26,116 bases of DNA from Chara braunii (lineage: Eukaryota; Streptophyta; Charophyceae; Charales; Characeae), in the NCBI GenBank assembly GCA_003427395.1, contig BFEA01000804.1, positions 267,303-293,418 of the forward strand, read 5' to 3'. Below, piece by piece: positions 8,529 to 16,112 of this stretch (position 1 is the first letter of the stretch; the number at the start of each line of letters is the position of its first letter). The notes below the pieces were generated by a model. It was not told where the DNA came from. It saw nothing but the letters and a program-made list of their open reading frames with translations, and made no database searches. The position numbers were made by a program, and so were the translations under genes.

Positions 8529-8564
8529 GACCAAGCCACCCAAACTTATGGACCATGCTTGGTC
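8529..8564. other. Covarying stem-loop, copy 5
   Basis: GACCAAGC 8529-8536 pairs with GCTTGGTC 8557-8564 (8 bp). The 20-nt loop has GGACCAT for GGAACAT. Confidence 0.9.
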
Positions 8565-8604
8565 CCTGAAAAGTCATTCGCATTCAGCCCTCACAAGTCA
8601 GAGC

Positions 8605-8640
8605 AACCAGACCACCCAAACTTATGGAACATGTCTGGTT
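8605..8640. other. Covarying stem-loop, copy 6
   Basis: AACCAGAC 8605-8612 pairs with GTCTGGTT 8633-8640 (8 bp); past a bulged C, GAG 8601-8603 can pair with CTC 8641-8643. The loop equals the consensus. Confidence 0.9.
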
Positions 8641-8668
8641 CTCCAGGCAATTCAAAATAAACATAGCA

Positions 8669-8701
8669 CTGGGCCTTCCCAAACTTATGGAACTGGCCCA
8701 G
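8669..8701. other. Covarying stem-loop, copy 7
   Basis: CTGGGCC 8669-8675 pairs with GGCCCAG 8695-8701 (7 bp). The loop is 19 nt, with TTCCCAAAC at its start and GGAACT at its end. Confidence 0.9.
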
Positions 8702-8829
8702 CCTTTGGTTGACCCGGTCAGACACATGCAATACTGCCTTTCTCCCATCCTTTCCCCAGATGCAACCCCACAATCTGCTTTCAGTCAAACAATGAAACTG
8801 AAACTGACAGTGTGCGTACATCCTTTTAC

Positions 8830-9880
8830 TTAGTCTGGTTATGTCTTGAAAGTCAGCTCAAAAGTCAAAGTAGGGACGCACACAGTATACTCAGTCAAAA
8901 CATATCAAGGAACACAGATAAGGGTTATAACCGGGTTTATAGAGGAAGAGCAATGGTTACCTCTCAGTTCCCTGCCTCCAAAACTCCTCCTGAGTTTCGG
9001 CAGAGCTCCCGCAATCGGTGGGATAACCTCCCACGAAGGCCTTGCTGCGGTCTTACGGGTTGCAATCCCGCCTGCCGCCTTCCTCTCAGAACAGGATCAG
9101 ACTTAGACTTAGAAAGGCAGAATAAGGGGTCTGAGACTCTCGAAATACAAGAAAGGAACAGACTGAACTCGCAGGAGAAGGCCCTGTTGCCTTGATGCTC
9201 CTGAGGGCCCCGCAATGATGGTCAAAAATGCGCCGCAACAGTTGGGCCAACTCCGAGTCAACTGCCGAAGTCAAACTTCTGACGACACCCCAGTTTGCAG
9301 CAATAACCCCCTTCGCAACTCTGGCCACATAGCAAGCTCGTAGTCCGAGGTACACGAGTGACGGCTCATATCCAATCGTGGCTCAGCCAAACACCATTCT
9401 TATTTGCGCTGCAGCAAGCTTGACCCCGCAGCCAACAACCATACTACGCTCTCAGCAGCCGTGCGTATCAGTCATGCACCGCTGTAATGCCCCAGCAAAT
9501 GCGCAGCAGAAGGTGCGTTCGCACAGAGAAGTAATTCAACAGAACTCGAGCTTAGCAGGAACCCGGGCTTAGCAAAAAACTGCAACCGGAGCACAGTCTC
9601 CTTTTTCTGCAGATGGAGCCCCCGTCCAGAGACCAGCCCTCTCGGCAAAGTACAGGGCGGCCTACGCAAACTACCGCAATCCACCACTTCTACTCACCCA
9701 ATTTACTGCCAACAGCACGCTCGCTCGCCCGACTGCGAACAGCCTGCCCCCCTTCATCGGTTGTCAATAGTACGTTAGCCCGCTGCACTACCCAGGATAC
9801 GCATTACTGGCCAACAGGTAACCTCCAACCTCGCGGCCAGGCTTACAGAGCTGAGATCATGACGGTATCGCAGTGAATCC
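8830..9880. other. No recognisable gene
   Basis: Composition becomes more GC-rich from about 8940. Overlapping frames on both strands (8812-9195 plus, 8964-9215 and 9086-9355 minus) show no known domain. A GTGGGA/TCCCAC hairpin lies at 9018-9034 and a CGGCAG word at 8996. No tRNA or rRNA could be seen. Confidence 0.5.
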
Positions 9881-9882
9881 TT

Positions 9883-9916
9883 GTAGCTCGACTTTTGGTA
9901 CATCCTGCATCGTCAG
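9883..9916. repeat. Diverged direct repeat, left copy
   Basis: GTAGCTCGA, then CATCCTGCAT and a GTCAG end, resembles 10261-10293 on the other side of the CT tract and sequence gap. AGGTAA(G/C)...CTCCAACCTC also occurs on both sides (9815 and 10362), so the gap may sit in a duplicated region. Confidence 0.55.
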
Positions 9917-10032
9917 TTCTGCTTACCGAAAGGATAATGGCCCGCCTGAAGCTGGTTAGCACACAGCTTGACACCGTAGCTCTATATCCGGCTGATCCCG
10001 CATCGCCACTCTCTGACGGTAAGCGCTCGCTA

Positions 10033-10036
<4 letters not shown>

Positions 10037-10116
<80 letters not shown>
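10037..10116. repeat. (CT)n microsatellite at a sequence gap
   Basis: About 80 bp of CT ending directly at a run of 70 N (10117-10186). Assembly evidently failed in the repeat. Frames crossing the gap are meaningless. Confidence 0.97.
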
Positions 10117-10186
10117 NNNNNNNNNNNNNNNNNNNNNNNNNNNNNNNNNNNNNNNNNNNNNNNNNNNNNNNNNNNNNNNNNNNNNN
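10117..10186. other. Sequence gap (70 N)
   Basis: Unresolved bases. True length may differ from 70. Confidence 0.99.
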
Positions 10187-10260
10187 ACCTCGTACCTGCG
10201 CTCGTTTGTCATCTGAACTTGGCCCCGCACATTGGCCAGGTCAGGGCGCAGGTTGGCTCC

Positions 10261-10293
10261 GTAGCTCGAGTTTGGTTCATCCTGCATGGCCAG
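10261..10293. repeat. Diverged direct repeat, right copy
   Basis: GTAGCTCGAGTTTGGTTCAT followed by CCTGCATGGCCAG; partner of 9883-9916. Confidence 0.55.
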
Positions 10294-10299
10294 CTCGAC

Positions 10300-10554
10300 C
10301 GTGTACACAAATGCTGACGGGGGTTATTTCCATCGATAGGATGAGCGACGCGCCGAGCACCAGGTAAGTCTCCAACCTCACGACTCACTTCCTCGCTGCT
10401 CCGCTCCTCACTTTCTCGATTCGCCTTGACGAGCAAACATCAGAATGAATTTATCGTCTGAGCATGGACAGATATATCATCATATTCGCCTCCGAAACCA
10501 CTTTGCCATCCCCCCCCCCGACGCACCCCGTTTTCTCTACTAACACTCTTTCTA
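10300..10554. other. No recognisable gene
   Basis: Pyrimidine-leaning plus strand with a C run at 10511-10519. CCAGGTAAGT near 10360-10370 resembles a splice donor, but no exon can be defined. Confidence 0.4.
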
Positions 10555-11165
10555 CTGATCTGCAGCTGAATCTAGCCACAGATTCAGAATCGCCTTTATT
10601 CAAAACTGCAGATCAGCCTCCTTCCCAACCAAATCGCCCCCCCTACATGGGTGAAAACTAACTCTTTCTTCCTCCTTGTTCCCGCCATCTCCACGCAGTC
10701 CTTTCTCTTTCTAACACTAATTATACCCAACTAACCCCAGAACTAATATTACCATCAAACTCGCCCTACCCGAAAACCCAGAAATCGAACCTTTGCTCGC
10801 TCGTTTTCGTTTAGAAACGAGTGAGCTGTGCTACCCGCCCCCCTCTTTCCTTTTCACTCCCTCCATAGCTCCGCGCAGCTATTTCTCTCACTAACTCACA
10901 ATCCACTAACTTTCATCCTCATCTAACCATCCCATTCGATTCGCCCGGGGCCAAAACCCCGGGGTCGCTTCTTCCCCTACCCAAATCCGTTCACCAACGG
11001 ATGCGTTATGCCCTTCTTCCTCTCTCCCTTCTTCTTCCGCCATAGCCTTTGCGCATGCTTCTTCTCTAGTCGCTCCCTTTCGTCCCAATCTGACCCCATA
11101 ACTACGTTCGCAGGCCCAGAGAACCCCCATAATCATCCTTCACTTGTCTAATTTCGTGAAGGATG
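10555..11165. other. Series of six hairpins in pyrimidine-rich DNA
   Basis: CTGATCTGCAG 10555-10565 pairs with 10606-10616 (11 bp) and encloses CTGAATC 10566-10572 paired with 10581-10587. GCTCGCTCGTTT 10795-10806 pairs with 10815-10826 (12 bp, one G-T). ATAGCT 10865-10870 pairs with 10877-10882. CCCGGGG 10944-10950 pairs with 10957-10963. ATCCGTT 10985-10991 pairs with 10996-11002. CATCCTTCAC 11134-11143 pairs with 11156-11165 (10 bp). The sequences are unrelated to each other. No coding region is recognised here. Confidence 0.75.
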
Positions 11166-11805
11166 GAGTGAACCACCTATCTGTGATTGCGCCCGACTCC
11201 CTCCTCCGCCATCTTCATTTCCGAATGTACCCGGCTCCTACTTCCGTCTGGGTTCATTCCCTTTATTTCCTTTCCTTACTAACTGCACTCGGCCCCTTTG
11301 CTCAGCGTAACACATCGATCTCGTCCCCCGAACCTTTCACCCGCTGCCTGGTTTCTCCGTTCTGACTTTCATCCCACCGACGTCGTCCGTGCCGACGCAA
11401 TGCCCGATAGCAGCCGGCTCCCCCTACCTCAGCGCTCGTCGCATCGGGCGCAGTCTGGCCCATCGTCCGCTCCTCTTCCCGTCTCAGTCAATGCGAGTCT
11501 GTGTGGTAACTCCTGATTCCAAACAGGTGCCGCTCGCTACTGTCGGCAGGCCGCTAGTCAAAGCGGTGATATCCGCTAGGGAGAGTGGCCGATTCAATCG
11601 GCACGACGGACTCCCAACGCCAGCTACCTTGGCAGCCCCAACTATCCTGAAGGAACTTCGGCAGGGACCAGCTACTAGGCGGAGTGTTCAGACACTCCGC
11701 CTCTATACTGAGTGTCCGACGATCGAGTGCACGCCTTCAGTGTGGTCTGAGCAGGCCGCGCACCCGAAGGTACGGATCTGATGTATGCCCAGGTGTGGGC
11801 CTGGG
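11166..11805. other. Unassigned DNA with further hairpins
   Basis: Open frames on the plus strand (11389-11781 and others) carry no recognised domain. GCCGAT 11588-11593 pairs with 11597-11602. GGCGGAGTGT 11678-11687 pairs with ACACTCCGCC 11692-11701 (10 bp, TCAG loop). CCCAGG 11788-11793 pairs with 11800-11805. Confidence 0.6.
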
Positions 11806-12284
11806 TGAAAAACGGCTCGGCATAGGTCTAGATAGTAGTAACAAGTATCCAATGAGAACTTTTTAAGATCGACGTAGAGAGGAGTTCCCCACAATCCGCA
11901 GCTTGTCACGGCGCCGCTGCAGTCCCTTAACAGCGCCCTGGACTGCTTTCGAACCACCGCGCTGGGGCTCGACCCACCATCTTCCAGGCCTTGTTGGCAT
12001 ACCCACACTCGACTTCTTACGGTAGATCGCGGCTTGCCGACCGTGCATTTGCAGCAACCCCCGTTATTCAGGTTTCTTCCGGTGAAAGGGCTAGCCACCC
12101 ACCGCTCTCTGGCATGTCGAACTCGACGGCCCGTATTTTTAATGATGGGGCGGAATGGGGGAATTTCACCAGCATCCCGAACACGCAGCGACCTGGACGG
12201 CCCGCAAAAAAGAGGCGCGTACTCGAGGTTGTCGGTTGCTACGACGGCCTTTAAATCCAGCGTCTCGTCCGAGTTAAGGAACAC
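11703..12284 (-). CDS. Unrecognised ORF, 193 codons
   Basis: One of the longest frames outside the retroelements. An ATG opens a start reading MFLNSDETLDLKAVVATDN, and the middle is rich in R and C (NNGGCCKCTVGKPR). I recognise no family. The codons have a mixed third position, and a second minus-strand frame (11863-12057, basic, with KGLQRRRDKLR) overlaps, so either could be chance or one protein split by a frameshift. No promoter or splice sites could be tied to it. Treat as hypothetical. Confidence 0.2.
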   Translation of the reverse strand: MFLNSDETLDLKAVVATDNLEYAPLFCGPSRSLRVRDAGEIPPFRPIIKNTGRRVRHARERWVASPFTGRNLNNGGCCKCTVGKPRSTVRSRVWVCQQGLEDGGSSPSAVVRKQSRALLRDCSGAVTSCGLWGTPLYVDLKKFSLDTCYYYLDLCRAVFHPGPHLGIHQIRTFGCAACSDHTEGVHSIVGHSV

Positions 12285-12289
12285 CGGAT

Positions 12290-13040
12290 CATAAAATTAC
12301 TAAAATAATACATAATAGCAACTTCGAACCGGCAGAGTATGACGAACGTAGCATCGTTCCGACGCCGCCGACGGCAAAACCAAAGGGGATAGCCCCACCG
12401 GGCCCTCAACCCCTTGGCCTCCTCGCGTTGCTCCGATATCCTCGCGTCGTCGCCGCTTGATCTCGATCCCTGAGTCTCCCTGATGAAAGTCCGACACCGT
12501 AACCACTAGTGCTAGGCCCAAGTCTGAGTCTAACTTTGACGGATACCTACATAAACGAATATTGCGCAACGAGCGAACTTACTGGAACGTTTTAGTATCA
12601 TACTGTTGTCGATGCCGTCTTCCGCACGTACGCATAGGTCACAGGTAAGTGCACCAATCAAACAACAAAAATCTATTTAATCCTAGTTTAATCAAAAGTA
12701 AAAATAAAAATTTGGTCGGCGTCCACGCCGGCTCTTCAATCATCAAAGATAAGAAATCACGCGCGCCTTAAGTCTACACGCCCACACACTCTCTACTCTA
12801 ATCATCCACTCAGCCAATGTAAACCATAGACTCAGCCGCGCCTCGCGCGGTATACTTAGACTTTAAACCTAAACTATTTTCTGTCGCCTACAAAAACCAG
12901 GGCGGATACCCTTGTAAGGGTATTCGCACCAACAGCGCCATAGCTAGAGTAGTACTATAGGGAGAGTGATTAGGCGGAGGCCAGAGGGACTTACCTGCAG
13001 CGCCATTGCTCCAGCTTCGACTTCGAGGTACTTGCAGCAC
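12290..13040. other. Unassigned DNA with two strong hairpins
   Basis: No gene recognised. CAGGTAAGTGC near 12641-12651 resembles a splice donor on the plus strand. CCGCGC 12836-12841 pairs with 12845-12850. GCGGATACCCTT 12902-12913 pairs with AAGGGTATTCGC 12916-12927 (12 bp, one G-T). Confidence 0.5.
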
Positions 13041-13042
13041 AG

Positions 13043-13217
13043 CACCATCTTCACAGGTCAGTTCCTGGCACACGAGAGAGAGAGTTCTTCTTCTTCCTCT
13101 TCTCAATCCACCATCTCCTATGAAGATGGCGGACTGAGAAGATAGTGGACTGAGAAGAGGAAGAAGAAGAACTCTCTCTCTTCTCAGTCCACCATCTTCA
13201 CAGGTCAGTTCCTGGCA

Positions 13218-13220
<3 letters not shown>
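13043..13220. repeat. Direct duplication combined with a 36-bp inverted repeat
   Basis: A 31-bp sequence starting CACCATCTTCACAGG occurs identically at 13043-13073 and 13190-13220, each followed by GA repeats. Between them, arms at 13076-13111 and 13145-13180 are inverted copies with one mismatch in 36. An inner pair, GAAGATGG(C)GGACTGAGAAG (13122-13141) with 13180-13199, can also fold. The whole looks like a GA-anchored foldback duplication. Confidence 0.85.
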
Positions 13221-13221
<1 letters not shown>

Positions 13222-13299
<78 letters not shown>

Positions 13300-13300
13300 N

Positions 13301-13366
<66 letters not shown>
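13222..13366. repeat. (GA)n microsatellite
   Basis: About 145 bp of GA with one N at 13300. It borders the dispersed repeat at 13367, just as the CT tract at 26071 borders the inverted copy, so it may be part of the repeat. Confidence 0.97.
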
Positions 13367-13369
<3 letters not shown>

Positions 13370-13653
13370 GACATTGGATCCAGACTCGATATGGGACTTC
13401 AGACATTTTGAAGAGGGATTATTTGGGACTTGTAACGAGACTTGGTGTTGACGAATTTCCCATCTCCCCTTCCTCTTCTTCGTCTGATCCCCTCGTCTTC
13501 GTCAGTGTATGTCTGGACCTGGCACTTCTTTCCTGTGTATAGTGCCAGGCCTCTTCACACCTTGTGATGAGCATGATGTACGTTTGGTCTACGTTGAAAC
13601 ATTGATTGGGCTAGTCATTTGTATTCTAGCATTCTGCTTCGCTATCTTGTACT
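13367..13653 (+). repeat. Dispersed repeat with an inverted copy at 25762-26064
   Basis: Begins GGTGACATTGGATCCAGAC and ends CTTCGCTATCTTGTAC. The reverse complement recurs at 25762-26064 with scattered changes. ATTGGATCCAGAC also occurs just after the primer-binding site of element B (22609-22621), hinting that this is a retroelement leader or LTR edge. No coding sense; the 62-codon frame at 13509 has no recognised domain. Confidence 0.8.
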
Positions 13654-13655
13654 AC

Positions 13656-13849
13656 GTGAAAGGGGTCAGTCCCGGTCAGGTAAGGACTTGTATCTAAAGT
13701 CTTCCCTCCGCTATAAAGCACCATTTTGTATGTATCAGAATGCACATTGCTTGTTGAGATTCCACTTGCACTGCATTGTCCATGCAGTCCTTTTTATCAC
13801 ATTGCGGATCCTCGGTTTATATGTACATCGCCCAACTGGGCATGTAACA
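13656..13849. repeat. 194-bp LTR-like dispersed repeat, copy 2 (inverted)
   Basis: Reverse complement of 2748-2941, about six differences by eye. Starts TGAAAGGGG, ends GCATGTAACA. It follows directly on the repeat ending at 13653, while the 25.8-kb copy of that repeat continues differently (AGCAGCTCCCGG), so 13653-13656 is a junction between two repeats. Confidence 0.8.
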
Positions 13850-13978
13850 GGAGGGAGGAAGGAAATGGGAGGTGGAGTTGTGACAGGGTTCTAAATCGTG
13901 ACCGTTGGGGCAGACCACTCTAGAATGGCACATGAGGCCAGTCAGTGTGAGGGTTGCATAAGATTTGAGCAGTCATTG

Positions 13979-14030
13979 CCTATGGTAAGTACCTATGGTA
14001 AGTGCCTATGGTAAGTACCTATGAAAAGTG
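13979..14030 (+). repeat. 13-bp tandem repeat with splice-donor-like core
   Basis: Four units of CCTATGGTAAGTA or a variant start at 13979, 13992, 14005 and 14018. Three contain ATGGTAAGT, which matches the 5' splice-site consensus; the fourth has GAAAAGTG instead. Confidence 0.9.
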
Positions 14031-14117
14031 GTCACCTCTACAGACCGAGCAGGAGAAGTTTGGGTGTGGCCTGTGCATCCAATTCTCACAGTCACAGTTG
14101 CATCGAGTGGCACAACG

Positions 14118-14357
14118 TAGATAGATGTCACAGGCTATGTGGCTCCTACATGCTACGAACACAGAGGCGCATCGGCCACAGTTGTAGAGGTATTGCCATT
14201 CCAGCCCGCCTACAAATTGGACATGACATGTCAGGGTGTCGTACATGAGTGCAATGTAGACAGCCATCATACGTATGAAGACAAAAGCTCGACCGGGCTA
14301 CTCCTTCATAATCCTCACATCATAAGGCATGCGAACCACATGCTAGCTGAATCTCAG
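14118..14357 (+). other. Candidate exon ending in CAG|GTATGT
   Basis: An open frame of about 80 codons (VAPTCYEHRGASATVVEVLP, then YKLDMTCQGVVHECNVD) runs to ATCTCAG at 14357, followed by GTATGTGTG, a good splice donor. The frame closes soon after the donor. The Cys/His-rich text looks coding, and an adjacent frame upstream holds FGCGLCIQF (14060-14085), so a frameshifted or multi-exon transposase or zinc-binding gene is possible. I do not recognise the family. Confidence 0.3.
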
Positions 14358-14359
14358 GT

Positions 14360-14967
14360 ATGTGTGCATGTGTGTGTGTTTTAAAAAAAGAACCCAAATT
14401 TTCTCTCTAATTCCCTCCACAAATCATAACAAACAATTCATAACGAAAAAGTATAGTGCTCTTATCATCACTCCTATCTCTCGAAGCGGGGTTCAAAAAA
14501 GAAAAAAAGAAAAAAAAAGCAAGGTTGGCCATGTTTGTGTGGTTCAGCGCCAAGTGCCTACAACCCCGTCTGCCGCCGAAGTGGCACACTTGCACATATA
14601 CATATATGTTTGACGATATATATACATATATTTATTTCATAAAGTGTGAAGGGCAAAGGCAACTTACCTAAGACAGAGGACTCCACCAGCAAGAAAGCAC
14701 CGATCCCATCCGCCATAGGTCCGAAAAACCTTGGAGAGCCCTTCGCGTCAACCCACAAAACCACAAAACTTAAGCCACCAGTACCTTGGCCAGCCATTTT
14801 TTTTATGTCGTGGTGTGTTAGCAGCCGCGGCTTCTGGGGGTCAACCGTCGGAGGACTGGTATCATTTGAAACAGCCGTGGACCAATCAAAAAACAAAATA
14901 GAAAAAAAAACAAGCAAAACAAAACTTCGGGAAAAGAAATGGGTGTGGGTGGGGGGTTGTTTGGGGG

Positions 14968-14969
<2 letters not shown>
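14360..14969. other. Low-complexity and unassigned DNA
   Basis: A TGTGTG run near 14361, A-rich stretches at 14384 and 14497-14520, and a TA-rich run at 14598-14632. Frames on both strands at 14558-14917 and 14646-15155 overlap and end in GA repeats; no domain recognised. Confidence 0.5.
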
Positions 14970-15003
<34 letters not shown>

Positions 15004-15065
15004 ACGGATCGTCCAGCAGAGGCGGAAAGATCCATTCTCACTTTGCACCTCCCCAACCCGAAGTC

Positions 15066-15128
<63 letters not shown>

Positions 15129-15249
15129 AGATCCATTCTCACTTTGCTCACTTGATCTCTCTCTCTAAGCAACTTCGGGTCGCGGAAGTGCAAGGTGAGA
15201 ATGGATCTTCCCGCTTCTACTGGAAGATCCGTTCTCTCTCTCTCTCTCT
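14970..15249. repeat. GA/CT tracts inside an inverted repeat
   Basis: GA runs at 14970-15002 and 15069-15125 and CT runs at 15156-15166 and 15232-15249. Arms at 15022-15079 and 15156-15214 are inverted copies (roughly 48 of 56 positions match by eye), both carrying AAGATCCATTCTCAC and ACCCGAAGT. A third, direct copy of AAGATCCATTCTCACTTTGC starts at 15128. Element B begins right at the last CT tract. Confidence 0.85.
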
Positions 15250-16112
15250 TAGCGAAATATGGTCTCTCAATCAGCTGACAGTTAAAAATTGAAATTCAGG
15301 CTGTGGGACAACCATAGTCAATTTCCCCTACCCGTCTTCTTTGACTTCTACTAACCCTGTTTGACCTCTTCTCTGACTCAACTTTCATCTGTGACTGCTT
15401 TACAGTGTTGTGATTCATTCCGTACTGTGAATTGAGTTGTTCAGGGTCCTGTTGTTAGTGATAATGCAAATTTGAATTTTGCGCTGCCATAGCTAAAGTT
15501 TGGCTAGACTAGGGTCAGTCATAACTTCAATTTTATCCGTCATAATTTAATTTTGTCAGCCCCTGGTAAATGGCAATACAATGTACAGCCTGTATGTGAA
15601 TTCGCACAATCAGATTTGACGTATCAAGTTAGTTACAGTGATTTCTATAATTCGCCATACCCTGGGTATGGCATGCATGGTCATACAGTGGTGAAGTCCG
15701 TAGCGTAGGTCTAAAAATATGATAACCTGTAAATCGTTGCACCTTGGTCATCAATGGATAATTATCTATCCCTAATTAGTCACTTTGTTTAATTGCTAAT
15801 CAACACTAATCCGTCCAGGACTGCATCCTGCAAGTTCTTAGTACAAGATTTGCAATTATTGCGTGCAATAGTTGAGTTAGAGCAGTGATTGGAAAATCAT
15901 GAAATTGATTTTTGTTGAGTTTACTCTAAACTGACCCTGACCCTCAAGCAGTCTGAAGAGTCTGAGCACTCACTTGCTTAGACTAACCAATTTCTCTCTT
16001 CAGTCAGGTGACAGCAATTGGGCGAGTACTGCAGAGAAAACCCAATTCCTGTTACTTTCATTCCTGTCTTCTGGTTATTGTTTTATTTTTATTTATCTGA
16101 ATTGTGGGAAAA
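15249..16112 (+). other. Element B 5' leader, copy 1
   Basis: Non-coding leader before gag. It matches 23243-24083 along its whole length, by eye with about one mismatch in ten. It holds a perfect hairpin, GCCATACC 15654-15661 with GGTATGGC 15665-15672, nearly kept in copy 2 (GCCATACC...GGTATGAC). Such leaders commonly carry RNA packaging signals; that role is inferred. Confidence 0.85.

Larger units (their letters stand above)
7988..8701. other. Array of seven covarying stem-loops with a conserved loop
   Basis: Seven copies of CACCCAAACTTATGGAACAT, or close variants, are each flanked by a different but perfectly complementary 7-9 bp pair of arms. The stems are AGCTAGAC, TAGTCAGAC, CCAAGAC, TTGAGCC, GACCAAGC, AACCAGAC and CTGGGCC, each matched by its reverse complement after the loop. 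The innermost pairs vary least (GAC...GTC, AGC...GCT, GCC...GGC). Loop centres are near 8005, 8268, 8381, 8460, 8546, 8622 and 8685. A constant loop with compensatory stem changes argues for selection on an RNA or DNA hairpin. The minus-strand translation of the loop, HKFGWS, falls in different frames between copies, so protein coding does not explain it. Strand of any transcript is unknown. Confidence 0.9.

Noticed and set aside
7988-8701. CRISPR-like array (conserved unit, variable spacers)
   Set aside because: Intervals vary from about 63 to 263 bp, units are inverted-repeat hairpins with differing arms, and the setting is a eukaryotic retroelement-rich genome without cas genes.
8215-8821. 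Minus-strand frames repeating HKFGWS, which might suggest a repeat protein or multi-copy peptide precursor
   Set aside because: Only some copies share a frame, stops separate them, and the flanking bases covary as base pairs. Structure at the nucleotide level explains it better.
9895-10317. 140-codon plus-strand frame across the CT tract and the N gap (and its minus counterpart)
   Set aside because: It reads L/S or E/R dipeptides from the microsatellite and unknown residues through the gap; not a gene.
11940-11990. tRNA-like T-loop words (GGTTCGAA, GGGTCGAGCCCC) on the minus strand
   Set aside because: No A box, anticodon arm or acceptor stem could be placed around them.
12888-13406. 172-codon minus-strand frame
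   Set aside because: Mostly SL dipeptides from the GA tract plus foldback sequence.
14056-14066. AAGTTTGGGTG, an 11-base match to the reverse complement of the hairpin loop
   Set aside because: No complementary arms around it and the other half of the loop is absent; probably chance.
14646-15155. 169-codon plus-strand frame
   Set aside because: Its second half is an RE dipeptide run from GA repeats; the first half overlaps a frame on the other strand and has no domain.
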